Positions 6,667 through 14,146 of a stretch of DNA of 14,146 nucleotides are shown here, one piece after another. A model generated the notes under the pieces. That model made no database searches. It worked only from the letters and a program-made list of their open reading frames with translations, and was not told where the DNA came from. The position numbers and the translations under genes are program-made. The stretch is taken from the NCBI GenBank assembly GCA_016946835.1, contig JACVTC010000635.1:1-14146 (forward strand), read 5' to 3'. The stretch comes from Neocallimastix lanati (nom. inval.) (taxonomy: Eukaryota; Neocallimastigomycota; Neocallimastigomycetes; Neocallimastigales; Neocallimastigaceae). The stretch's first letter is position 1, and every line of letters starts with the position of its first letter.

Positions 6667-7551
6667 ATGAAAATCTTAGAACTTGAGGAACTACTACCTA
6701 GGCTTGATGAAGATGCTAGAGACGTTGATATCTGGGCCGAAGAATTCACAAGATTAATGAAATTAGCTGGTATTAACAATCCAGCTAGCATTCATACCTG
6801 GGCGACTGAATGTGTTGAGGGCAAACTCAGGGGAATCTTACAAGATCTGGTGAAAGTCAATGAAGATGAAGAAGAAGAATTTCCTTCTATGAAAAAAATA
6901 AAAGAAGCTTTAGAAGAAGCCTTAGAAATCACTCCACAGGATAAATGTAAAAGATTACAAAGATTAAAAATAAAAAGAGGAGAAAGTATTAAAAATTTTA
7001 ATTGGCGATATAAAAAACTTTACAACAATTTACCAAGACTTTATCAATCTTTCATAACAGTGGAGGATTATACTGAATCCATTTCATACCGACCTTTTGC
7101 TAGAGCCCAGGTTATAACTCAAAGATGTGTAGATCTCGAGGATGCATTTGAGGAAGCGGAATTAGCCGAAAGAGCCGAAGAGAGGAAAGAAACAAATGAA
7201 ACTGTAATGTCTACTTTATATACTCGGGGGGTTTATTCAAACTTTTCTCAATCAAATAGAACTGGGAAACATCCTTTTAGACAATTTTCTGCCAATAATT
7301 ATATAGAAGTTAACAACCCCAAAAGAAATACGAGAAGTCGCACTAATGATAAACTCTTAAATAAGAATCCAAAATACGAGACTAACAATACATATAAAAG
7401 AACATATAAGTGTTTCAGATGTAACCAGGAAGGTCATGGTGTCAAGCAATGCCCTTATTCATTTAAGGAATTAGCTGAGTTAGAGGAAAAAGGTCAGATT
7501 TCAAAGGAATCTTTAAACTCCCAAATGGAAGAAGGAAAACTTCCCTTATAA
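6667..7551 (+). CDS. gag: Gag of element D (capsid and CCHC nucleocapsid)
   Basis: A structural protein forming the virus-like particle and packaging element RNA in the cytoplasm. From the ATG at 6667 it has 294 residues, close to the length of Ty3 Gag. Residues about 5-180 are an acidic, helix-rich capsid region of the Retrotrans_gag type (W-A-EF, EALEEALEI, ESIKNFNWRYKKLY). Residues 190-245 are basic and Asn/Arg-rich. A CX2CX4HX4C knuckle follows (C249, C252, H257, C262), then SFKELAELE. The frame is open back to a TTG at 6658, which aligns with the ATG that starts the element A gag, so the ancestral start may have mutated and ATG 6667 now serves. Its last 40 bases hold a -1 slippery site. 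The stop is at 7549-7551. Confidence 0.93.
   Translation: MKILELEELLPRLDEDARDVDIWAEEFTRLMKLAGINNPASIHTWATECVEGKLRGILQDLVKVNEDEEEEFPSMKKIKEALEEALEITPQDKCKRLQRLKIKRGESIKNFNWRYKKLYNNLPRLYQSFITVEDYTESISYRPFARAQVITQRCVDLEDAFEEAELAERAEERKETNETVMSTLYTRGVYSNFSQSNRTGKHPFRQFSANNYIEVNNPKRNTRSRTNDKLLNKNPKYETNNTYKRTYKCFRCNQEGHGVKQCPYSFKELAELEEKGQISKESLNSQMEEGKLPL
7512..7544 (+). promoter_or_regulatory. -1 ribosomal frameshift site for Gag-Pol
   Basis: In the gag frame the codons are TCT TTA AAC TCC, giving the heptamer T_TTA_AAC at 7512-7518, one of the most efficient known -1 slippery sequences and the form used by coronaviruses. The pol frame (-1) is open from 7479 onward, so a slip here leads straight into pol. 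After an 8-base spacer, GGAAG (7527-7531) can pair with CTTCC (7540-7544), a short candidate stimulatory hairpin; the gag stop lies just beyond. Slip site, frame direction and position agree. Efficiency cannot be judged from sequence. Confidence 0.85.
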
Positions 7552-10500
7552 AAACCATAAATGATACTGAAACTGATGATATCGTAGCAGCTGTCACTAG
7601 GCAAACAAGACAATTAAATACAAAAAAGAAACCTTACGATAAACATCAGAAAATAGCCACATTAAAAGAAAATCCTCAACCAATAAAAATGCTTTCGAAA
7701 TCACAAACAAATGATCGAAAAATGGAAGTAGAAGTAGAAAATATTAATAATGAACCAAAAAGTAACAATGAAGAAGAACCCTTAAATAACTCAAAAAATA
7801 GAGAAGAAACGGAAACCTTAAAAGAAATTGACTTGTCTGTGATTGCCAACCCATCAATAAACAAAGCAAAAAGGGATTCAAAGAAGGAAAGAATATCAGA
7901 AATAATGGATAAGAAACCCGAAGAAGAAGAAATGAGAAAAAAGGTTACAGCTAAACTACCCAGTACTCAAATGGAAGAAAAGAAGAATAAATGCGAAAGA
8001 TTAAAAAATGATAAAAATAAAGAAGAAATGAGAATCGAAAATAATAATGAAGAGAATCCAAATAACAAAAAGGAGAAGCACATTATTCTAATGGAAAACC
8101 AAGCAAAGTACGATCTTGTAACTGATTTAACATCTACCACAGCTAATATAACTCTGGCTCAATTGTTGGATATAAGTCCAAAATTGCGAGCTCAACTTAA
8201 TAAATTGTTAAAGCTAAAAGAAACACCTCATAACGGAAAAATGGAAGAAATGGTATTATCTACTGTCTCAAGGAAGGATATAGCTACTACTAAATGTAAA
8301 ATTAACGGAGAAGATGGATTCGCCTTTTTAGATACATGTGCAAGCATTAACATAATAACGAGTAAGTTTTTAGGCAAGTTGAAAAATATAAAACCATTTG
8401 GTTATACAACTAACAATATTATACAGGTAACTTCGAAGACCCACATATCCTCTGAATTATATCATTTAACAGTTGAATTCAACGATTTCATTATTCAAGA
8501 CGTATTTAGAGTAATAGAACATGATCAGGATCTGTTTGATATCTTGATAGGTTTCAGGACCTTAAAGGATAATAATTTATTCATTAATCCTATTCGTAAT
8601 AGTCTATGTAAAATGAAGAAAGATGGTACATTTACAACAATCTCAGCTTTAGAAATAGATGAAGAAGAAAAAGAAATAGATGAAGAAGTAAAAATTGAAG
8701 AAACTGAAATGCAAGATAATCCAGATTCCATGTTATTTTGTTTCATAAACAAAGAATCATCAGAAATACAGAATGCAATTACGATTAAGGAAAATAAAAA
8801 AGACAAAGAAGAAAATACAATCATTGAAGAAAAGAAGACAAGAATTGAACAAATTATAAAAAATACAATAGAAGTAGTTAGAGGCCGATTCAAGGAACTA
8901 TTAAAAGATAATATTGAAATCTTAGCAATAAAAATAGATGAATTAGGTTCAACAAAGTTATTACCGCACCATATCAGTTTAGAAGAAAATACGATTCCAA
9001 TCAAACAAAAAGCTTATCGATTATCTAAAGTACAAGCAGACGCCCTGAAGGAAGAGCTAATTAAATTACTGAACAACCATTTAATTGAACCATCCAGTTC
9101 ACCATGGTCTTCTCCAGTTATTCTTGTAAGGAAGAAGAATAATAAATGGAGAATGTGTATAGATTTTCGGAAGCTCAACAACGTTACTATTAAAGACGCT
9201 TATTCTCTGCCACTAATAGATGATATACTTTTCTCAATCGGAAAGAAAGTTAAAGTATTTTCAACAATAGATTTATTCTCCGGCTTTTATCAAATTCCAA
9301 TGTTCCATGAAGACATTCCCAAAACAAGTTTTACAACAATGTACGGTAATTACCAATTCCGGGTAATGCCGTTTGGTTTATGCAATGCCCCAGGAACCTT
9401 CCAGAGAGAGATGAACAGGATATTTTTTCCGCTCATTGGGAAGTGTATGTTTATATATATCGATGATTTAATCATATTCTCTCCAACTTTTGAACAACAC
9501 ATAGAAGATTTAAAGAAAGTATTTGATATCCTAAAGGATAATGGATTAAAAATCAATCTCGACAAATGTGATTTTTTCAAGGAATCAGTTGAATTATTAG
9601 GCCACACAGTATCAATTGAAGGAATATCACCAATTAATAAAAAAATTGAGATTATACGTGAATGGTTACCTCCTACCAACATCACGCAATTACAATCATT
9701 TCTTGGAGCAGTAGGTTATTATAGGAAGTTTATATACAACTTTGCAACAATTGCCAAACCTCTATTTAAACTACTTAAAAAGAATGTAAAATTCTCTTGG
9801 GAAGCTGTTCAACAAGAGAGCTTTGAAGAACTTAAACGAAGATTAATCACAGCCCCTATTTTATCAATGCCTGATTTCGACAAACAATTTATAATCAGGA
9901 CAGATGCCTCAAAAGATGGAATAGGTGGAGTCCTGATACAAAAAGATGAAAATAATATCGAAAAACCAATACATTATATGAGCAGAACTTTGAAACCAGC
10001 TGAAGTAAACTATGGGATTACAGATTTAGAAGGAGCTGCCGCCGCTTTTTGTGTTAAAAAATTTAAATCCTATATTTCGGGAAGTAAATTCGAAATATTG
10101 TTGTTCACAGATCACAAACCATTAATAAGTATATTCAAAAGTAAAGAAACCTTAAATGCCAGACAGTCAAGATGGGTAATTATGTTCTCTATGTTAAAAG
10201 TTAAAGTCATTTACGAACCAGGAAAACGTAATGTATTAGCGGATGCGTTATCTCGACTTAGATCAAAACCATCGGAAGTAATAGCTACCTATTTAGAAGA
10301 AATTAATACAGGAAAAAATTCGTTATTAAAGAAGTTTGAAGAAAAATTTTCAAGAATAAACAATGAAGAATATTTTATAGATGGAGGCACATTCAGAAAA
10401 GTAATTAAAGAAGATAAAGAAAAAATTAAACTATTATTAGAAGCCCATAGGATAGGCCATGAGGGAATCTTCAAAACGTATAACAGGCTCAAACGTGATT

Positions 10501-11489
10501 ACTATTGGAATAACATGGTCTTGGATGTAAAATACATAGTCAATACGTGTAAACACTGCCAACTGTTCAAACCACAAACTTTCAATTCAAACACCGAACA
10601 CATCCCAACAAAGCCGGGATTACCTTTTACCCAGGTAGGACTGGATATAGTAGGCCCTTTACCACAAACAAAAAATGGAAATCAGTATATCCTAGTATTA
10701 GTCGATTATTTAACAAAGTGGGTTGAAGCTGAACCCACTGTCAAGATTGAATCTGATGATATAATAGGCTTCTTAACAAGAGTTTTCTCAAGACATGGAG
10801 TTCCCGAAATATTAATAACGGATAACGGTCCCCAGTTCAAGTCCGACAAAACTAAAGCTTTCCTAGATTTATATGGTATTTATGTGCACTTTGTTTCTGT
10901 CTATCATCCTGAATCTAATGGTATGGTAGAAAACAGAAATAAAGAAATAGGAAAATATCTAAGAATATTATGTAATGAAAATATAGAAAATTGGGATTTA
11001 ATTCTACCAAGTGCTTTGTGGGCTCTCCGTACCTGCAAAAACGAAGTAACAAAATTTTCAAGCTTTGAATTACTCTACGGCCGTCGTGACTTACAACCCT
11101 TCGAGCTATCTTTAAATCTGGATAAAAAAGAAAAAGGTGAAAGTATTACGGAATACCTTATAAGAAAATTTGCTAAACATTACCAATGGATTCATGAAGC
11201 AATTAATAATATCACTACAGCCAACAAAATTTGGGAAGACAGAAGGAACCAGATGAAAAGAATGAAAGCCAACTACAATCCAGGAGACCTAGTATTAATA
11301 CGATTAATAAACAGAAGAAAATTAGATCCTTATTTCGTAGGCCCACTGAAAATCATCAAAAAGGAATTTAATACAGTTACTCTCGCAGATCCTATTACCG
11401 GCGAAATTTCTGATAGGAATGTACATCTAAAAAATATAGTTCCTTATAAATTATGTGAATTAGAGACTTCAGGGACGAAGTCTAAATAA
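7518..11489 (+). CDS. pol: Pol of element D: protease, RT, RNase H, integrase
   Basis: Polyprotein that copies element RNA into DNA and integrates it. Entry is by -1 frameshift from gag, the first pol-frame codon being at 7518; the first in-frame ATG is at 7689, and residue numbers count from there (1,266 residues). Residues 1-140 are a charged Lys/Glu/Asn linker. The protease has D215-T-C-A-S, where most relatives have DTGAS or DSGAS, with a distal ILIG. RT (about 440-620) has D528 and YIDD (D592, D593). RNase H has D739, E781, D808 and D852. Integrase has an HHCC finger (H920, H924, C954, C957) and a D986-D1045-E1081 triad with D35E spacing. The C-terminus has DPYFVGP and no chromodomain. 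The frame is intact throughout. Stop codon 11487-11489; the last codons overlap a hairpin. Confidence 0.95.
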   Translation, partial: LPNGRRKTSLIKTINDTETDDIVAAVTRQTRQLNTKKKPYDKHQKIATLKENPQPIKMLSKSQTNDRKMEVEVENINNEPKSNNEEEPLNNSKNREETETLKEIDLSVIANPSINKAKRDSKKERISEIMDKKPEEEEMRKKVTAKLPSTQMEEKKNKCERLKNDKNKEEMRIENNNEENPNNKKEKHIILMENQAKYDLVTDLTSTTANITLAQLLDISPKLRAQLNKLLKLKETPHNGKMEEMVLSTVSRKDIATTKCKINGEDGFAFLDTCASINIITSKFLGKLKNIKPFGYTTNNIIQVTSKTHISSELYHLTVEFNDFIIQDVFRVIEHDQDLFDILIGFRTLKDNNLFINPIRNSLCKMKKDGTFTTISALEIDEEEKEIDEEVKIEETEMQDNPDSMLFCFINKESSEIQNAITIKENKKDKEENTIIEEKKTRIEQIIKNTIEVVRGRFKELLKDNIEILAIKIDELGSTKLLPHHISLEENTIPIKQKAYRLSKVQADALKEELIKLLNNHLIEPSSSPWSSPVILVRKKNNKWRMCIDFRKLNNVTIKDAYSLPLIDDILFSIGKKVKVFSTIDLFSGFYQIPMFHEDIPKTSFTTMYGNYQFRVMPFGLCNAPGTFQREMNRIFFPLIGKCMFIYIDDLIIFSPTFEQHIEDLKKVFDILKDNGLKINLDKCDFFKESVELLGHTVSIEGISPINKKIEIIREWLPPTNITQLQSFLGAVGYYRKFIYNFATIAKPLFKLLKKNVKFSWEAVQQESFEELKRRLITAPILSMPDFDKQFIIRTDASKDGIGGVLIQKDENNIEKPIHYMSRTLKPAEVNYGITDLEGAAAAFCVKKFKSYISGSKFEILLFTDHKPLISIFKSKETLNARQSRWVIMFSMLKVKVIYEPGKRNVLADALSRLRSKPSEVIATYLEEINTGKNSLLKKFEEKFSRINNEEYFIDGGTFRKVIKEDKEKIKLLLEAHRIGHEGIFKTYNRLKRDYYWNNMVLDVKYIVNTCKHCQLFKPQTFNSNTEHIPTKPGLPFTQVGLDIVGPLPQTKNGNQYILVLVDYLTKWVEAEPTVKIESDDIIGFLTRVFSRHGVPEILITDNGPQFKSDKTKAFLDLYGIYVHFVSVYHPESNGMVENRNKEIGKYLRILCNENIENWDLILPSALWALRTCKNEVTKFSSFELLYGRRDLQPFELSLNLDKKEKGESITEYLIRKFAKHYQWIHEAINNITTANKIWEDRRNQMKRMKANYNPGDLVLIRLINRRKLDPYFVGPLKIIKKEFNTVTLADPITGEISDRNVHLKNIVPYKLCELETSGTKSK

Positions 11490-11497
11490 AGAAAGGG
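11464..11497 (+). promoter_or_regulatory. Pre-PPT hairpin and polypurine tract of element D
   Basis: AGACTTC (11464-11470) pairs with GAAGTCT (11477-11483) around AGGGAC; the stem is coding (ETSGTKS) and adjoins the pol stop. The purine tract AAAGAAAGGG (11488-11497) follows, five bases (CGTCA) before the 3' LTR, and should prime plus-strand synthesis. The same hairpin and a GGGCGTC junction occur in element A, although its LTRs are unrelated over most of their length. Confidence 0.75.
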
Positions 11498-11502
11498 CGT
11501 CA

Positions 11503-12140
11503 TGATACGGAACTAACTAATAATTCGTATTATACTATTGGAAATTATAATTAAGTTTAATAACTTTATGTATTAAATATTTTAAACTATTTTTATAATT
11601 CCAAAATTTTATTCTTAATTTAAAATAATTATATAAATTATCAAATTAAATTGATTAATGACTAATTATTAAAAAATCATTATTTAATTAAATTGATTAA
11701 TGACTAATTATTAAATAATTATTATCTTATATTAATTAAATTGTTTTATTATTATATTTAATTATTATTAATATTAAATTGTTTCAAGAATTATATTATC
11801 AAAAATATTACCAATAATTTTATTGTTAAATTTTTTAATTTTATCATTAATAATATTTGTCATTAAAGATAATATTAATTATATTAGTATTAATATTTTT
11901 ATTATTAAAATAACTCTTAAAAAATATTATTTATAATCACATGTAATAATTATACTAATAAGAATTAAAATAATTTAAATTATTATAAAAATTCATGTAG
12001 TAAAAAAGTATAAAAGAAAAAGAAAATACTTAATAAAAAATCAGGTGTTAAAAAAATAAAAAAAACGGAAAGTGAAATTAAATTATTAACTAATATATTA
12101 TTTTCATTTTTTTTTTGAAGTTTATTGTGTACCTGCACCA
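11503..12140 (+). repeat. 3' LTR of element D
   Basis: 638 bp, identical by eye to 5885-6524 except for a T-run of 10 instead of 12. The TATAAAAG (12009-12016), AATAAA (12032-12037) and 28-bp U3 direct repeat are all kept. It is followed by TTGA and then the flank repeat. Confidence 0.95.
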
Positions 12141-12144
12141 TTGA
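12141..12144. repeat. TTGA target duplication 6 (far end of the array)
   Basis: Right target duplication of D and the outer limit of the array; the flank repeat starts at the next base. Removing everything from 295 to 12144 would join the tRNA upstream region to this flank with a single TTGA, the expected empty site. Confidence 0.88.
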
Positions 12145-12221
12145 AGAATAAATAATAAAATCTGAACAGAAATTGTTATGTAAGTTTACCTAAAAAAAAA
12201 CTTAACCCTTCAAATAAATAA
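12145..12221 (+). repeat. Flank repeat F, copy 2
   Basis: Second copy of 8-82, with an A-run of nine where copy 1 has seven. It begins exactly at the outer edge of the retroelement array and leads towards the second tRNA copy, as copy 1 leads towards the first. This supports an ancestral tandem duplication of a flank-plus-tRNA unit. Confidence 0.8.
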
Positions 12222-12895
12222 TTAATTAAATTATTATATAAAATTGTTTTTCTTTATACTCATTGAACTCGTCTATATTTTAAAAAAATCATTATTTTCA
12301 CAAAACTATTAATAATTATTAGTGTTTTTTAAAATAATTTTATACATTATGATTAAAGAATAATATAATATTCTATTATTAATTATTTTAATAATATTAA
12401 TTTATATTTATTATTAATATTCTAGTCTTTTTATCAATATTCAATATATTACTATTTATAATAATTCCTTTATTACTATCTATATTAAATTTTAAATAAC
12501 TCTTTTTTAAATAAATAATTTAAATAATAAATTTATTAATATTACTTATTTTTAAATTTTTAAATTGTTTTACTAAATTATTCTACCAGAAATAGAATAG
12601 TTTTTTATGTTTATATACATTTTTTTCTTATTAAAAGTAAAAAAAAATTAACCAATGTAAAAAAAATTTACAATAAAACAAATATTATCTTAAATATAGA
12701 ATCTTTTTCTTCTTTTTATATTATATTTTTCTATCTTTTATAAATATATTTTAACTAATCAAAGTTTTAATATCATTTTTCAATAATTGTAATAAAAAAA
12801 AAAATAATAATTATATTAATAATCTTTATATATATATATATATATAAATTTTTTTATTAAAAATTGAATTAAAAATAATAATATAAAGTCAAAAA
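12222..12895. other. AT-rich spacer, nothing recognised
   Basis: About 670 bp of almost pure A/T between the flank repeat and the second tRNA copy, ending in a TA-dinucleotide run near 12829-12846. It is about 550 bp longer than the equivalent spacer next to the first tRNA, so extra DNA was gained here or lost there. I find no LTR ends, ORF or RNA gene. The last 20 bases before the tRNA (ATATAAAGTCAAAAATGCG) match copy 1. Confidence 0.5.
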
Positions 12896-12968
12896 TGCGA
12901 ATTGTGAGGTTCGAACTCACGACCTTAATATTATAAGACTTACGCGCTGCCGACTGCGCCAACTTCGC
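12896..12968 (-). pseudogene. Decayed tRNA-Met copy, anticodon changed to TAT
   Basis: Same length and structure as the tRNA at 208-280, with three substitutions, all from C on the tRNA strand. C34 to T changes the anticodon from CAT to TAT (+ position 12935). C40 to A breaks the G30-C40 pair (12929). C67 to A breaks the G6-C67 acceptor pair (12902). Box A, box B and the T5 terminator are intact, so it could still be transcribed. Loss of two stem pairs argues for a pseudogene. A tRNA reading AUA is possible on anticodon alone, but unlikely on a Met scaffold with broken stems. TTGA at 12980-12983, 12-15 bp upstream, is unoccupied. Confidence 0.8.
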
Positions 12969-12979
12969 TTCTTTTTGCT

Positions 12980-12983
12980 TTGA
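12980..12983. other. Unoccupied TTGA upstream of the second tRNA copy
   Basis: TTGA 12-15 bp from the 5' end of the tRNA copy, in the context CTTTGATAAATAAC, matching GGTTTGA at the occupied site (11-14 bp). It shows what the empty target looks like. Confidence 0.6.
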
Positions 12984-13486
12984 TAAATAACAAAATTAAT
13001 AAATCTTAAAAATATATTATACATAAAATCGAAACTAACCTTAGCCAAGTTTAATAATAATTTAATAAAATAAAAAAAAAAAAAAAAAAATTTAAAAATT
13101 AATTAATTAATTAATTAAATAAAACAAATAAATTACACTTAAAAATTACATTAATACTCAGATATGAAAGAAATATTATATATTTTTCAAATAAAAATAT
13201 TAAGATTAAATTTAAAATAAAATAATTAATTTTTATAATTAGTTTTATAATAATTTTTATAATTAATTTTATAATTAAATAATATTTTTATAATAATAAA
13301 ATTAATTTAAATAACAAAATATTTTTAATTATTTTTATAATAAACAAATTTATTTATTTTATTATTAATTATTTATTTTATTATTAATTTTATTACTTTT
13401 ATTTTATTTAATTATTCTTTTTATTTATAAATTATAAATAGTTTAATTTTAAAGAAAAATATAAATACTTGTAAATATTTCATGTA

Positions 13487-13518
<32 letters not shown>

Positions 13519-13750
13519 ATTTTATAATTTTAATAATCACTTTTAATTTTTATAATGTTTAATAAATTTCAATAAAAGATTTATAAAATAAAATATTAGA
13601 AAACAAGTGTTCTAATAAATCAAATTTTTAGTGTTATTTTTAATAAAACATTTTTAATTCATAAATAACTTATACAGTTATTATTAAAATAAATTGAAAT
13701 TATCACTTTTTAATTCTATATTAAAATTAAGATAATTTCTAAAATTTATC
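12984..13750. other. AT-rich non-coding stretch with microsatellites
   Basis: No ORF of note on either strand and no RNA gene. It holds an A-run near 13072-13090, a TTAA tetranucleotide run at about 13098-13119 and an ATT trinucleotide run at about 13486-13515. Composition matches the host intergenic background. Confidence 0.5.
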
Positions 13751-13781
13751 AGTGGTCCTTCGAACCGGAGAGGAAGCTAAC
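13751..13781. other. Isolated GC-richer island of unknown role
   Basis: About 30 bp with near 50% GC (AGTGGTCCTTCGAACCGGAG followed by AGGAAGCTAAC) in a region that is otherwise about 90% A/T. It contains TTCGAA, a T-loop-like motif, but no T stem, acceptor or D arm forms on either strand, so it is not a tRNA. It could be a remnant of a retroelement leader or a conserved site. I do not recognise it. Confidence 0.4.
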
Positions 13782-13809
13782 TTATTATTAATAAGTATTA
13801 TTTATTAAC

Positions 13810-13928
13810 ACTAGAGTATGAACTAGTATAAAAATTCATAATAATAAAATAAAGGATAAATAATATTTATTATATAATAATAATTAAAAATTAAAACTAG
13901 AGTATGAACTACTATAAAAATTCATAAT
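13810..13928. repeat. 33-bp direct repeat pair, 86-bp period
   Basis: ACTAGAGTATGAACTA...TATAAAAATTCATAAT occurs at 13810-13842 and 13896-13928 with one mismatch (AGTAT against ACTAT). In the first copy ACTAG...CTAGT is a small inverted repeat; in the second the mismatch breaks it. The intervening 53 bp is A/T only. No coding content. Possibly the start of a minisatellite. Confidence 0.6.
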
Positions 13929-14146
13929 TTAAAATTAAAAATAAAAATATATATATATATGTATATATATATAATAATATAATAATAATATAATAAATAG
14001 AAATTAAATTAATATTGGGAAGAAAGCCATTTATATTAGAAGAAATAATAAATAAATAGGAAAAGAACGACAAATATAAGGAAAGGAAACGATAGATAAT
14101 ATTTTGAAAAAAAAAAAAAAAAAAAAAATTCTATTTTAATTTTAAA
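13929..14146. other. AT-rich right edge, TA run and terminal A-run
   Basis: A TA-dinucleotide run at about 13948-13972, then a purine-rich stretch at 14017-14105 with scattered G, then about 24 A starting near 14107. A purine stretch ending in an A-run could be the 3' end of a retroposed copy, but no source or target duplication is visible. Confidence 0.35.

Larger units (their letters stand above)
5885..12140 (+). mobile_element. Element D: complete Ty3/gypsy LTR retrotransposon
   Basis: 6,256 bp with all expected parts in order: 5' LTR, PBS, gag, -1 frameshift site, pol (protease-RT-RNase H-integrase), hairpin/PPT and 3' LTR, flanked by TTGA. The domain order PR-RT-RH-IN and the D35E integrase place it in Ty3/gypsy (Metaviridae). 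No chromodomain or envelope gene is present. The two LTRs differ only in one T-run, so the insertion is recent. Both frames are intact, so it may still be active. Its coding part is far less AT-rich than its surroundings. It is the likely source of enzymes for element A. Confidence 0.95.

Noticed and set aside
7676-10492. Minus-strand ORFs within pol (near 7676, 8525, 9350 and 10289)
   Set aside because: All lie opposite the intact pol frame, show no domain and have compositions expected from reading it backwards.
11320-11489. Chromodomain at the integrase C-terminus that could explain targeting
   Set aside because: The sequence ends about 50 residues after the DPYFVGP motif; no chromodomain aromatic cage or fold is visible.
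12222-12895. Additional solo LTR in the longer spacer before the second tRNA
   Set aside because: A CATTGA occurs near 12261 but no matching TTGATG start or paired LTR end is present.
12896-12968. Functional tRNA-Ile(TAT)
   Set aside because: Apart from the anticodon, the body is tRNA-Met and two stem pairs are lost, so decay is the simpler reading.
13098-13515. CRISPR-like or satellite array in the right-hand spacer
   Set aside because: The repeats are simple TTAA and ATT microsatellites without regular spacers.
13751-13781. Third tRNA gene at the GC island
   Set aside because: TTCGAA suggests a T loop, but no 5-bp T stem, acceptor stem, D arm or anticodon arm forms on either strand.

Overview
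The window is a very AT-rich piece of a eukaryotic nuclear genome. Intergenic DNA is close to pure A/T, with homopolymers and AAT-type microsatellites. It carries Pol III tRNA genes with internal promoters and a T5 terminator, and Ty3/gypsy LTR retrotransposons. The pol protein reads like elements of early-diverging fungi. Together with the extreme AT bias and Asn-rich low-complexity coding, this fits an anaerobic gut fungus (Neocallimastigomycota) best. A microsporidian, another early fungus or an amoebozoan cannot be excluded. There is no ordinary host protein gene: the content is tRNA genes plus mobile DNA.

Layout, left to right: a 75-bp flank block (8-82); an intact elongator tRNA-Met(CAT) on the minus strand (208-280); five retroelement units head to tail, each separated by exactly the four bases TTGA; a second copy of the flank block (12145-12221); and a decayed second tRNA-Met copy on the minus strand (12896-12968). 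The rest, to 14146, is AT-rich non-coding DNA with short repeats. The units are: A, a gag-only non-autonomous element with two identical 466-bp LTRs (295-3190); B, a related solo LTR (3195-3852); C1 and C2, two adjacent solo LTRs of another family (3857-4876, 4881-5880); and D, an apparently complete Ty3/gypsy element (5885-12140).

D has 640/638-bp LTRs that differ only in a T-run, a primer binding site (PBS) that fits a tRNA-Ser, and gag with a CCHC knuckle. Its pol lies in the -1 frame with protease, RT, RNase H and integrase. The gag/pol overlap contains a textbook U_UUA_AAC slippery heptamer followed by a small hairpin, so Gag-Pol is probably made by -1 ribosomal frameshifting. A keeps a frameshifted, Asn-rich gag and has lost pol, and could only move with enzymes supplied by a D-like partner.

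The main result is the arrangement. Six TTGA copies punctuate the array, which starts 15 bp upstream of the mature 5' end of the tRNA-Met gene. This is the kind of position used by Ty3-like elements that target Pol III initiation sites. At least three LTR families appear to have used the same 4-bp site repeatedly, each insertion regenerating the target. The second tRNA copy still has a TTGA at the equivalent position with nothing inserted there.
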